64,000 nucleotides of DNA from Spyradocola sp034113365 (GTDB lineage: Bacteria; Bacillota; Clostridia; Christensenellales; UBA1750): positions 1 to 64,000 of the forward strand of contig JAXEXP010000158.1 of assembly GCA_034113365.1 (NCBI GenBank), written 5' to 3'. The notes beneath the pieces are model-generated. The model was not told the DNA's origin. It was given only the letters and a program-made list of their open reading frames with translations, and made no database searches. Positions 23,498-32,016 of this stretch are shown here, one piece after another (the stretch's first letter is position 1; the number at the start of each line of letters is the position of its first letter). The position numbers were made by a program, and so were the translations under genes.

Positions 23498-24009
23498 ACG
23501 CGCTCCTCCTCCAGCAGCTTTTCCATGATGATAAAGCGCCCCATCCGCCAGTCGGCGTGGCCGGTGGGCGCAAAGCCCGCCTTGGTGTACAGGTGCAGCG
23601 CGGCGGGGTTTTGCGAAAACACGTCCAGACGCAGCGAACGCACACCGGAATCGCGGGCTTCCTCAAAGATATGGTGCAGCGCCTGACCGGCGAGGCCCTT
23701 GCTCTGAAACTCCGGGTGGACGCACAGGCGGTGCAGCACGAGCCACGGGCGCTCGGGCTGCGCCCAGGCACAGGCGGCGTAGTCGTCGTCGCAGTCGTGG
23801 TTGAGTGCGTAGATGAGCGCGATGCGTTCGCCCACGATGCCTATGCGCAGGGTGCCGTCGGCGACGTCCTGCAAAAAATCGCCGCGGGTGGGGTAGTATT
23901 CGCACCACTGATGGATGCCGCGGCGCTCCATGTCGTCGATGGCGGCGCGGATGAGCGCCATGATCTCGTCCAGGTCCTCTTCCCGGGCGGGGCGGTAGGC
24001 GATGTCCAC
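23494..24009 (-). CDS. GNAT-family N-acetyltransferase (171 aa)
   Basis: The acetyl-CoA loop (VHPEFQSKGLAGQALHHIFEE, about residues 97-117) and the C-terminal LYTKAGFAPTG motif are typical GNAT features. I prefer the GTG start at 24007-24009 because a GGGAG site lies 9 nt upstream; an ATG 15 codons earlier has no site. The RPAREEDLDEIMALI opening is the usual GNAT first strand and helix. The acceptor substrate is unknown. Confidence 0.85.
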   Translation of the reverse strand: MDIAYRPAREEDLDEIMALIRAAIDDMERRGIHQWCEYYPTRGDFLQDVADGTLRIGIVGERIALIYALNHDCDDDYAACAWAQPERPWLVLHRLCVHPEFQSKGLAGQALHHIFEEARDSGVRSLRLDVFSQNPAALHLYTKAGFAPTGHADWRMGRFIIMEKLLEEERV

Positions 24010-24100
24010 GGTCAGCAGCTCCCTTCCGTTTCGTTGATGGGGATACTTTACCATATTTCACAGCGAAATACAAACCGTACGATCGAAAGGATGGTTTTTG

Positions 24101-25066
24101 ATGCAGATCCTGCGCAACGAGCTGATCTTCCAGCCGAGGGAGGGCGTGCAGTGCCACGCGAGCCACATCGCACTGCCGCCGGACGGCGGGGCGTTTGCGG
24201 TGTGGTTTCAGGGCACGCGCGAGGGCGCGGACGACGTGCGCATCTGGGGCGCGTGTTTGCCCAAAGAGGGGCACTGGGAGGAGCCTGCGCCGCTGACGCC
24301 CGACAACGGGCTGCCGCACTGGAATCCGGTGCTGTACCTGCGGAAGGATGGCGTGCTGCTGCTGTTCTACAAGGAAGGGCGCGTGATCGCGGACTGGCAC
24401 ACGATGGTGATGCGGTCAAAAGACTTTGGGCGCAGCTGGTCGGAGCCGGAGGAGCTGGTGCCGGGCGACGTGGGCGGCAGGGGGCCTGTACGCAACAAGA
24501 TACTGGTGCTGCCGGACGGGGCATTGCTTGCACCGGCGTCGCTGGAAAAGGGCGAATGGCGGTGCTTTATGGATCGCTCGGAGGACGGTGGGGCGAGCTG
24601 GGCGCGGACGGCGGACATCCGCATCCCGCGGCCGGAGGGCGAAATTCCGACGCCGTTTGGGGCGATCCAGCCCACGCTCTGGCGCGACAATAAGGGCGTA
24701 CATGCGCTGCTGCGCACTACGCAGGGGACGCTGTATCGCGTGGATTCAGTGGATGAGGGGTTGAGCTGGTGCGAACCCTATGCAACATCCATGCCCAACA
24801 ACAACAGCGGCGTGGACGTGGCCTGCGCGCCGGATGGGACGCTCTATCTGGTGTGCAACCCGGTGGGCGGCAACTGGGCAGCGCGCTCGCCGATCTCGGT
24901 GTTTGTGTCGCGGGATAGCGGGGCGAAGTGGGAATTGCTCACGCCTCTGGTGACCATGCCGGGGGAGTATTCGTATCCGGCGGTGCTGTGGCGGGACGGC
25001 GCGCTGCACATCACGCACACCTGGCAGCGGCGGTCGATCTGCTACTGGCAGCTCCGGCTAAACTAA
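24101..25066 (+). CDS. Sialidase-fold (BNR repeat) glycosidase-like protein (321 aa)
   Basis: Aspartate-box-like repeats SKDFGRSW (about 109-116), SEDGGASW (about 160-167) and SRDSGAKW (about 270-277) mark a six-bladed propeller as in exo-alpha-sialidases (BNR_2). There is no signal peptide, so it works in the cytoplasm, unlike most sialidases. It may act on an imported oligosaccharide, and the true bond cleaved is uncertain. ATG 24101 is preceded by GAAAGG. It is divergent from the GNAT gene. Confidence 0.75.
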   Translation: MQILRNELIFQPREGVQCHASHIALPPDGGAFAVWFQGTREGADDVRIWGACLPKEGHWEEPAPLTPDNGLPHWNPVLYLRKDGVLLLFYKEGRVIADWHTMVMRSKDFGRSWSEPEELVPGDVGGRGPVRNKILVLPDGALLAPASLEKGEWRCFMDRSEDGGASWARTADIRIPRPEGEIPTPFGAIQPTLWRDNKGVHALLRTTQGTLYRVDSVDEGLSWCEPYATSMPNNNSGVDVACAPDGTLYLVCNPVGGNWAARSPISVFVSRDSGAKWELLTPLVTMPGEYSYPAVLWRDGALHITHTWQRRSICYWQLRLN

Positions 25067-25108
25067 ACACTCCCCCAGGCCATCCCGGCGTCCGTCGCGG
25101 ACGCCTTA

Positions 25109-25253
25109 GACCTCTGCATCCTCCCCCTTGTGGGGAGGGTGCAGAGGTCATCCCCGGGAAGTTAGGTAAACATTCCCCAGAACGTCCCGGCGTCCGTCGA
25201 GGACGCCATAGACCCCTGCACCCCTCCCCCTTGCGGGGAGGGGTGCAGGGGTC
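25109..25253. repeat. Two tandem hairpin repeats in the GH127 upstream region
   Basis: Two similar units each contain a GCGTCC/GGACGC hairpin followed by a long GC-rich hairpin: 25109-25149 (arms GACCTCTGCA... and complement) and 25211-25253 (arms GACCCCTGCA... and complement). The loops have CCCCCTTG(T/C)GGGG cores. The unit length is about 102 bp. They sit between the sialidase-like gene and GH127 (gap 25067-25384), code for nothing, and could act as transcript ends or as a mobile palindrome family. Confidence 0.75.
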
Positions 25254-25315
25254 ATCCCCCCCCCCGGGAGGCCAGTACAAGACAGGATGCGGTTTGTTAA
25301 ACTGCCGGGAACGGC

Positions 25316-25344
25316 TTGCGCAGGGCGGTACAAACAGGTAAAAT
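25316..25344 (+). promoter_or_regulatory. Promoter of the GH127 operon
   Basis: TTGCGC (25316-25321) and TAAAAT (25339-25344) are 17 bp apart, with the ATG 40 bp downstream. Confidence 0.5.
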
Positions 25345-25384
25345 AATGTAAGGATGGAATGATTTTTCCGAAGGGAGATTTCGC

Positions 25385-27271
25385 ATGATCGATCGAGCGA
25401 TATTCAACAGCGCGCCGCTGGCGCCCAACGCGTTCGCGCCGCTGCCCGTGGGGGCTGTCAAGCCCGCCGGGTATCTGCGCGACGTGGAGCGCACGATGGC
25501 AAACGGGCTGAGCGGCAACCTTACCAAGGTATGGGACAGCCTGAAGGACTGCGCGTGGCTGGGCGGCGACGGCGACGACTGGGAGCGCGGGCCGTACTAC
25601 TTTGACGGGCTGATCCCGCTGGCGTGGCAGCTTGGCGACGAGGAGCTGAAAAGCCTGGCGCAGAAATTCATCGACTGGACGCTGGATTCGCAGCGCGAGG
25701 ACGGGTTCTTCGGGCCTGCGACCAACGACGACTGGTGGCCTCGCATGGTGGCGCTCAAGTGCATGCAGCAGTACTTCACCGCCACGGGCGACAAGCGCGT
25801 ACTGAGCTTTCTGGCGCGCTATTTTGCGTACCAGAACAAGGCGCTGGACGAGAGGCCTTTGGGGCTGTGGAGCATCGCGCGCGTGGGCGAGGAGTTGCAG
25901 GTGATCCAGTTCCTGTACAACATCACGGGGCAGAAGGCGCTGCTGAAGCTGCAGGACAAGCTGATGCAGCAGTCCATCGACTGGACGGGGTACTTCCACA
26001 CCTTCCCCGACGCGCGGGATCAGAAGCGCGCGTTCCCGTGGTCGCTGCTGGGGCCGATGCTCGAGAACAACACCGACGCGTGGTCGGCGGGCTGGCAGCA
26101 GCACCATCATGTGCACGGCGTCAACATCGCCATGGCGCTCAAGACGCCCATGCTGGACCACGAAGTGCACGGCGGCATCAAGCAGGAGCAGGCCTTCCGC
26201 GCGGGGTGGACCAAGCTGATGCGCGCGCACGGCGTGGCGTGCGGTCTGTACACCTGCGACGAGCACCTGTCGGGCGCAAACCCCTCGCAGGGCATCGAGA
26301 CGTGCACGGTGGTGGAGATGATGTACACGCTCGAGAGCCTGATGGCGATGTGCGACGACGCGGAGCTGGGCGACCTGTGGGAGCGCATTGCGTACAACGC
26401 GCTGCCCGGCGCGCTGACGCCGGACGGCTGGGCGCACCCGTACTACCAGCAGGTGAACCAGATCCGCATAGACGATCAGAAGCGCGATTTCTACAACAAC
26501 GACAAGGACAGCAACGTGCTGGGGCTGGAGCCCACGTTTGGCTGCTGCACCGCAAATCTGCACCAGGGCTGGCCGAAGTTCACGGCGCACCTGTGGATGG
26601 CGACGCGCGAGGGCGGGCTGGCGGCGCAGTCTTACGCGCCGTGCGAGGTGCTGTGGCGCGTCGGGCCGGCGAAGGTGAACGTCAGCGTTGAGGGGAACTA
26701 TCCCGTGTCCGAGGAGATCGTGATCCGCGTCAGGTGCTCGCAGGAGGCGGCCTTCCCGCTGAAGCTGCGCATCCCCGGCTGGACGCAGGACGCGTATGCA
26801 AAGATCGGCGAGACGGTGTACCCGGCAAAGGCGGGCTCTTACCTGACCCTGGAGCGCGTCTGGGGCGAGGAGACGGAGATCCGGCTGTTCATCGCGCAGG
26901 AGGTGCGCACGGAGAAGTGGTATCACCAGACGCTGGCGGTGTACCGCGGGCCGCTGCTGTACGTGCTGCCGATTGAGACGCGCTGGGAATACAAGGGCGA
27001 GCTGCCGCTGTGCGACCGCTGGGCGTACCCGCTGTCGCAGTGGAATTACGCGCTGCTGCCGGAATATGGATTTACCGTGGACAAGACGGGAACAAAGATC
27101 ACGGCGACGGCGTTTATCTGCCCGGAATGGGGCGAAAAGCATGGCTCGGCGGATCAGCCGCCGGTGCGGCCGCTGCGGCAGGCGGACAAGGAGCGCGTGC
27201 ACATCACGCTGGTGCCCTACGGCACGTCCATGCTGCGCATCGCGCAGTTCCCCTACGGCAGAGAGGAATAG
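25385..27271 (+). CDS. GH127-family beta-L-arabinofuranosidase-like hydrolase (628 aa)
   Basis: An alpha/alpha-toroid N-terminal region (about 30-420) and beta-sandwiches follow the DUF1680/GH127 layout. The metal and catalytic cysteine set is visible: Glu305 and Cys307 in GIETC, and Cys387-Cys388 in FGCCTANLHQGWPKF. In characterised GH127 enzymes the second-cysteine region holds zinc and a cysteine nucleophile; Glu293 is a candidate acid. It has no signal peptide, so it acts inside the cell on imported arabinosides. It starts with a good AAGGGAG site and is followed 31 bp later by an oxidoreductase gene, a probable operon. Confidence 0.88.
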   Translation: MIDRAIFNSAPLAPNAFAPLPVGAVKPAGYLRDVERTMANGLSGNLTKVWDSLKDCAWLGGDGDDWERGPYYFDGLIPLAWQLGDEELKSLAQKFIDWTLDSQREDGFFGPATNDDWWPRMVALKCMQQYFTATGDKRVLSFLARYFAYQNKALDERPLGLWSIARVGEELQVIQFLYNITGQKALLKLQDKLMQQSIDWTGYFHTFPDARDQKRAFPWSLLGPMLENNTDAWSAGWQQHHHVHGVNIAMALKTPMLDHEVHGGIKQEQAFRAGWTKLMRAHGVACGLYTCDEHLSGANPSQGIETCTVVEMMYTLESLMAMCDDAELGDLWERIAYNALPGALTPDGWAHPYYQQVNQIRIDDQKRDFYNNDKDSNVLGLEPTFGCCTANLHQGWPKFTAHLWMATREGGLAAQSYAPCEVLWRVGPAKVNVSVEGNYPVSEEIVIRVRCSQEAAFPLKLRIPGWTQDAYAKIGETVYPAKAGSYLTLERVWGEETEIRLFIAQEVRTEKWYHQTLAVYRGPLLYVLPIETRWEYKGELPLCDRWAYPLSQWNYALLPEYGFTVDKTGTKITATAFICPEWGEKHGSADQPPVRPLRQADKERVHITLVPYGTSMLRIAQFPYGREE

Positions 27272-27302
27272 ACTACATCATTCATGCAAGGAGAAATGAA
27301 AA

Positions 27303-28370
27303 ATGGGACTGAAGATCGGCATCATTGGCTTTGGCGGCATGGCGCACTGGCATGCGAGCAACGCGGGCAAGCTGGAGGGCGTGGAGTTCCTCGCGGCCTA
27401 CGACGTGGACGAGCAGCAGCTGGTGAGCGCGGAAAAGGAATTCGGCATGAAGCCGTGCAGGACGCTGGACGAGCTGCTTAACATCCCGGAGATCAACTTT
27501 GTGCTGGTGGCGACGCCCAATCAGGTGCACAAGGAGCTTGTGATCGCGGCGCTGCGCGCGGGCAAGAACGTGATGACGGAAAAGCCCGCGACGCTGTCGG
27601 TCGCGGACTGGGACGAGATGGTGGCGGTCAGCCGCGAGTGCGGCAAGCTGCTCACCGTGCACCAGAACCGCCGCTGGGACAAGGACTACCGCGTGATGCG
27701 CGAGGTGATCGAAAATGGCACCATCGGCAAGGTGTACTCCATCGAGAGCCGCGTGTTCGGCACGGTGGGCGGCATGTACGGCTGGCGCGCGTTCAAGGAG
27801 TACGGCGGCGGCATGGTGCTGGACTGGGGCGTGCACCTGTTTGACCAGCTGCTGTGGATGTACCCGGACAAGAAGATCGTGGACGTCAAGGCCGAGCTGA
27901 TGAGCCTGCTGGAGGCCAACCGCGAGGTGGACGACTACTTCAAGGTGATGCTCAAGCTGGAGGACGGCCCCGTGCTGACGGTGGAGGTGGGCTCCTACGC
28001 CTTCCGCGCGCTGCCGCGCTGGTACTGCATCGGCGACAACGGAACGCTGCAGATCGACGACTTTTCCTGCGAAAAGGGCGGCATCACGCGGCCGCGGTTC
28101 GGCGCGGCGGGTAATGTGGCGCCCGTTGTGGTGCAGACCCCCGCAGGCCCCACGCGCATGATGGCCCCCCGGCCCCCGGAGACGCGCGAGGAGCTGCCGC
28201 TGCCCGAGGTGGAGGCCAGCTGGACGAGCCTGTACGAGAACCTGGTGGACGTGATCGACAACGGCGCGGAGCTGATCGTCAAGCCCGAGCAGGTGCGCCG
28301 CGTGCTGCAGCTGATCGAGGCGATCTTCGACTCGGCTTGGTGCGGACACTCCGTGGGCGTGCGCATCTGA
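27303..28370 (+). CDS. Gfo/Idh/MocA-family oxidoreductase (355 aa)
   Basis: The N-terminal Rossmann fold starts KIGIIGFGGMAHWHA with the GxGxxA/G-type nucleotide motif, and the EKPATL segment (about 95-100) carries the family catalytic Lys. The GGGMVLDWGVHLFDQLLW region (about 165-183) contains the conserved Asp and His. It likely oxidises or reduces a sugar or inositol-like intermediate. It lies directly after the GH127 gene, so its substrate may derive from the released sugar; this is inferred. Confidence 0.88.
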   Translation: MGLKIGIIGFGGMAHWHASNAGKLEGVEFLAAYDVDEQQLVSAEKEFGMKPCRTLDELLNIPEINFVLVATPNQVHKELVIAALRAGKNVMTEKPATLSVADWDEMVAVSRECGKLLTVHQNRRWDKDYRVMREVIENGTIGKVYSIESRVFGTVGGMYGWRAFKEYGGGMVLDWGVHLFDQLLWMYPDKKIVDVKAELMSLLEANREVDDYFKVMLKLEDGPVLTVEVGSYAFRALPRWYCIGDNGTLQIDDFSCEKGGITRPRFGAAGNVAPVVVQTPAGPTRMMAPRPPETREELPLPEVEASWTSLYENLVDVIDNGAELIVKPEQVRRVLQLIEAIFDSAWCGHSVGVRI

Positions 28371-28409
28371 GTATAAAATCCCCCCTGACCAGACCCGGGA
28401 GGTACTGAC

Positions 28410-29300
28410 ATGAAACTGCGAATGAGGCTTTGTGCACTGCTTGCGGCGCTGCTGCTCATGCTGACGGGCTGCGGCGGCGAGGCGACTTCGTCCTACGACA
28501 GGCCCGCGGTGAGCGAGCCGGAGATGTACGTGGAAGAGGCCTATGCGCCGGGCGCGGGGCTGGATGAGAGCGACTTTTCCGTGGACGGCATGGTGGAAAG
28601 CTCCCGCAAGCTGATCCGGCGCAGCACGCTGCAGCTGGAGACGCTGGACTTTGACCAGGCGGTGGACGAGATCAACGCGCTGGTGACCCAGCTGGGCGGT
28701 TACATGGAGTCCAGCTACGTGGAGGGCGGCGCACACGGCGGCAGCCGCACGGCAAACTTCACCTGCCGCGTGCCCGCGAAGGACTTTGCCGCGGCAAACG
28801 AGAAGCTGGCCGCCGTGGGCAACGTGGTGTCGCGCAGCCAGAGCGCCGAGGACGTGACCGACCAGTACTACGACGTGCAGGCCGAGCTGGACGCGCTGAA
28901 GGTGCAGCAGGAGCGGCTGCTGGCGATGATGGAGCAGGCCACGGAGATGGCGGATCTGATCGCGCTGGAGGAGGAGCTGACCGAGGTGCGCTACCGCATC
29001 AACGACCGCACCTCCGCCATCAAGCGCTACGACGGGCTGGTGGAGTACGCCACCATCGACATCGACCTGACCGAGGTGGTGGAATACCAGGAGCTGCCGG
29101 CCGAGACCTTCGGCGACCGCGTGGCGGAGACCTTCTTTGGCTCCCTGGAGTTCGCAAAGGAATTCGGCCAGGGCATCGTGCTGGTGATCGTGGCCGTGCT
29201 GCCCTTTGCGGCGGTCTACGGCGGCATCGCGGCGATCGCGGCTGGGCTGATCGTGCTGATCGTCAAGCTGTGCCGGAACAAAAAGAAGCAGCAGAAATAA
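28410..29300 (+). CDS. DUF4349 lipoprotein (296 aa)
   Basis: A lipoprotein signal ends at LTGC (Cys21). The body carries the DUF4349 pattern: KLIRRSTLQLETLDFDQA, GGYMESSYVEG and FTCRVPAKDFAAANEKL, then a coiled-coil hairpin (about 155-205). A C-terminal membrane helix lies at about 260-288, with a basic tail. DUF4349 proteins are predicted envelope proteins of unknown function, often anchored at both ends as here. It is followed by a terminator. Confidence 0.85.
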   Translation: MKLRMRLCALLAALLLMLTGCGGEATSSYDRPAVSEPEMYVEEAYAPGAGLDESDFSVDGMVESSRKLIRRSTLQLETLDFDQAVDEINALVTQLGGYMESSYVEGGAHGGSRTANFTCRVPAKDFAAANEKLAAVGNVVSRSQSAEDVTDQYYDVQAELDALKVQQERLLAMMEQATEMADLIALEEELTEVRYRINDRTSAIKRYDGLVEYATIDIDLTEVVEYQELPAETFGDRVAETFFGSLEFAKEFGQGIVLVIVAVLPFAAVYGGIAAIAAGLIVLIVKLCRNKKKQQK

Positions 29301-29312
29301 CCGAATTACCGG

Positions 29313-29351
29313 GCGGCGTTCCGCGGCATGTGCGCAGGACGCCGCTTTTTT
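29313..29351 (+). terminator. Terminator after the DUF4349 gene
   Basis: A GCGGCGTTCC arm pairs with the GGACGCCGC arm across a 14-nt loop and is followed by T6. Confidence 0.75.
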
Positions 29352-29398
29352 GCGCCCGCCGCGTTGCCGTGTGTAACAAAAACTTTGCTTTTGAATTA

Positions 29399-29427
29399 TT
29401 GAGCTCCCAAGTATGCCGGTGTATACT
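29399..29427 (+). promoter_or_regulatory. Promoter of the MATE gene
   Basis: TTGAGC (29399-29404) and TATACT (29422-29427) are 17 bp apart, and the ATG at 29471 is preceded by GGAGGG. Confidence 0.65.
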
Positions 29428-29470
29428 AGAGGATGGCATTATACATCATACACGGAGGGAATAGGGAAAC

Positions 29471-30838
29471 ATGCAGGAAGGTTTGACACGTGAAAACAAG
29501 ATGGGCGTCATGCCCGTGGGCAAGCTGCTGATGAGCATGTCGCTTCCCATCATGATCTCGATGCTGATCCAGGCGCTGTACAACATCGTGGACTCGATGT
29601 TCGCGGCGCGCATCAGCGAGGACGCGCTGACGGCGGTGTCGCTGGCCTTCCCCATACAGAACCTGATGATCGCGGTGGCCACGGGCACGGGCGTGGGCAT
29701 GAACTCGCTGCTGTCCAAGGCGCTGGGCGCGAAGGACTTTGACCGGGCCAACCGCGCGGCGACCAACGGTCTGTTCGTGCTGGTGCTCTCCTGTGTGCCC
29801 TTCATGCTGTTCGGTGGCCTGCTGACCGACTGGTTCATGCGCACGCAGACCGACATCGAGAGCATCATACTGCACGGCGACAGCTACCTGCGCGTGGTGT
29901 GTCTGGTGAGCGTGGGGGCGTTTGGCGCGATCGCGGTGGAGCGGCTGCTGCAGGCGACGGGCAAGACGGTCTACTCCATGATCACGCAGGCGGTGGGCGC
30001 GGTGGTCAACATCGCGCTGGACCCCGTGCTCATCTTCGGCCTGTGCGGCCTGCCCGCGATGGGCGTGACGGGCGCGGCGGTGGCCACGGTGATCAGCCAG
30101 TGCGTCAGCTTCGTGCTGGGCATCGTGTTCAACGTGTGCTGCAACCGCGAGATCAGCCTGAGCTACCGCGGCTTCCGTCCCGACGGCCACATCATCGGCC
30201 GCATCTACGCGGTGGGCGTGCCCTCCATCCTGATGGCCTCCATCGGCTCGGTGATGACGTTCTTCATGAACCGCATCCTGATCGCCTTCTCCTCGACGGC
30301 CACGGCGGTGCTGGGCGTGTACTTCAAGCTGCAGTCCTTCATCTTCATGCCCATCTTCGGCCTGAACAACGGCCTTGTGCCCATCGTGTCCTACAACTAC
30401 GGCGCCAAGAAGAAAAAGCGCATGATGCGCAGCATCAAGCTGGCGATCCTGACGGCGCTGTGCATCATGGCGGCGGGCTTCCTCGCCTTTGAGCTGATCC
30501 CGGACCAGCTGATGGGGCTGTACAACGCCTCGGAGCACATGCTGTCCATCGGCGAGCCCGCGCTGCGCATCATCGGCATCCATTTCCTGATCGCGGGCTA
30601 CTGCATCGTGGCCGGGTCGGTGTTCCAGGCGCTGGGCAATGCGCTGCCCAGCCTGATCACCTCGCTGGCGCGCCAGCTGGTGGTGCTGCTGCCCGTGGCC
30701 TGGCTGCTGGCGCAGACCGGCAACGTCAACAACGTGTGGTGGGCCTTCCCCATCGCCGAGGTGATGTCGGCCGCGATGACCACGCTGTTCTTCGTGCGCG
30801 AGTACCGCGCAAAGATCAAGCCTCTGCCCGAGGAATGA
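29471..30838 (+). CDS. MATE-family multidrug/Na+ antiporter (455 aa)
   Basis: Twelve membrane helices are predicted in two related halves. The sequence opens with KLLMSMSLPIMISMLIQALYNIVDSMFAARIS, typical of the DinF/NorM-like MATE branch of Firmicutes, and the RVVCLVSVGAFGAIAVERLLQATGKT segment lies at the end of helix 4. It exports cationic compounds using an ion gradient. It has its own promoter and terminator. Confidence 0.9.
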   Translation: MQEGLTRENKMGVMPVGKLLMSMSLPIMISMLIQALYNIVDSMFAARISEDALTAVSLAFPIQNLMIAVATGTGVGMNSLLSKALGAKDFDRANRAATNGLFVLVLSCVPFMLFGGLLTDWFMRTQTDIESIILHGDSYLRVVCLVSVGAFGAIAVERLLQATGKTVYSMITQAVGAVVNIALDPVLIFGLCGLPAMGVTGAAVATVISQCVSFVLGIVFNVCCNREISLSYRGFRPDGHIIGRIYAVGVPSILMASIGSVMTFFMNRILIAFSSTATAVLGVYFKLQSFIFMPIFGLNNGLVPIVSYNYGAKKKKRMMRSIKLAILTALCIMAAGFLAFELIPDQLMGLYNASEHMLSIGEPALRIIGIHFLIAGYCIVAGSVFQALGNALPSLITSLARQLVVLLPVAWLLAQTGNVNNVWWAFPIAEVMSAAMTTLFFVREYRAKIKPLPEE

Positions 30839-30854
30839 TAATCTGAACCTGTAG

Positions 30855-30912
30855 CTCCTCCCGATCCTGCAATAGTGCGCAAGCATCATCGCAGGATCAG
30901 GAGGATTATTTC
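30855..30912 (+). terminator. Terminator after the MATE gene
   Basis: CTCCTCCCGATCCTGC pairs with GCAGGATCAGGAG across a 20-nt loop and is followed by ATTATTTC. The stem has one mismatch region. Confidence 0.6.
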
Positions 30913-30929
30913 TGTACGCGCAGTATTCA

Positions 30930-30963
30930 TAAAAAAAGAAAACGCCCGGTTTCAGGCGTTTTC
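30930..30963 (-). terminator. Terminator of tRNA-Ile
   Basis: GAAAACGCC/GGCGTTTTC arms are followed by a T7 run on the minus strand, directly downstream of the tRNA. Confidence 0.8.
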
Positions 30964-30971
30964 TATCACAA

Positions 30972-31048
30972 TGGTGGGTCGCAGTAGACTCGAACTACCG
31001 ACCTCACGCTTATCAGGCGTGTGCTCTAACCAACTGAGCTAGCGACCC
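30972..31048 (-). tRNA. tRNA-Ile (GAT)
   Basis: The 77-nt gene folds as a cloverleaf: acceptor GGGTCGC/GCGACCC, anticodon loop CTGATAA with anticodon GAT, T-loop TTCGAGT, discriminator A and encoded CCA. Confidence 0.95.
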
Positions 31049-31232
31049 GTGCTTTACAGCTTAAACAGCATAACACGCCGCAGAGGATTTGTCAAGGGAT
31101 ACCGTCAAAATTCTGTATAATAAAGTAAGATAAGGCAATTATAGGAACTCATCGGCTTCGCCTTTCGTCTCTATAGCAGGAAGCGCAGCGGAATCTGCAC
31201 TCCCCAAAACGACGATAGGAAGTGTCCATGAG

Positions 31233-31946
31233 ATGAAGAAGAGTACGTTATTCGGTATGCTGCTGATGCTGAGTCTGGTCGTATTTACGGCGGCGTTGAC
31301 CGCCTGTGCCGCGCCAGCGTCGGAGGCGCCGACCGAAGCACCGGTCGCTTCGTCCGAACCGGTCACTCCGGAGTCTGAGCCGCAGCCGGAGCCGTCCATT
31401 CCCGCAGCCGTCATGCCCCTGAACCCGCTGGAGGATGCGCAGGACGCGCTGGAGGATGGCGTTTACCCCGTCAGCTTCTCCGCTGGGGACCTGGCAAAGG
31501 AAGACAGCGGCTTAGTGCTGACCGTGGAGGTATTCGGCTTCGATCGCTACGCCAAGGGGGACATCGACGCGCTGGCTATAGGCGGGCACATCCGCGTCTG
31601 CGGTGTGGAGCGAGAGGTCACAGCCATCGAGCGCGATCCCCAGTTCGGGGACGTGGTAATTAACGGGGACATTCGGCTGATGGCGCAGGAGGACGAATAC
31701 CGCACAACGGCCGAAAACGACCATCCGATGTATTATTCGGTGGGCAAGGTCGTGATTCCGCTGTCCGCGGAGGCGGTGTTCACGGACAAGTCCGACCCGG
31801 AAGCGGCGCCGGAGGGCGCGGTGTTCGGGTACGACGAGATTCCCGACGCCATACGCAACGGCGCGCAGGACTTTTCCTGCTACAACACCACAATCACAGT
31901 GCGGGGTGGCAGCATTGTGGAGCTGATCCGCCGCTGGATTCCCTGA
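31233..31946 (+). CDS. Lipoprotein of unknown function (237 aa)
   Basis: The signal peptide ends in a lipobox LTAC (Cys25), followed by a Pro/Glu/Ser-rich linker (about 28-60) and a globular domain of mostly beta-strand character (about 75-237) with an HIRVCGVEREVTAIERDP segment. I do not recognise the family. A -10-like TATAAT at 31116-31121 lies upstream, without a good -35 box. It is isolated between tRNA-Ile and a terminator. Confidence 0.75.
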   Translation: MKKSTLFGMLLMLSLVVFTAALTACAAPASEAPTEAPVASSEPVTPESEPQPEPSIPAAVMPLNPLEDAQDALEDGVYPVSFSAGDLAKEDSGLVLTVEVFGFDRYAKGDIDALAIGGHIRVCGVEREVTAIERDPQFGDVVINGDIRLMAQEDEYRTTAENDHPMYYSVGKVVIPLSAEAVFTDKSDPEAAPEGAVFGYDEIPDAIRNGAQDFSCYNTTITVRGGSIVELIRRWIP

Positions 31947-31966
31947 GATTTACCGTCAAATATGCC

Positions 31967-32009
31967 AAGAGGACGAGAGCGCATCGGCTTTCGTCCTCTA
32001 TTGTTTTTG
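31967..32009 (+). terminator. Terminator after the lipoprotein gene
   Basis: AGAGGACGA/TCGTCCTCT arms are followed by ATTGTTTTT. It separates converging genes. Confidence 0.75.
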
Positions 32010-32016
32010 GTGCTGT

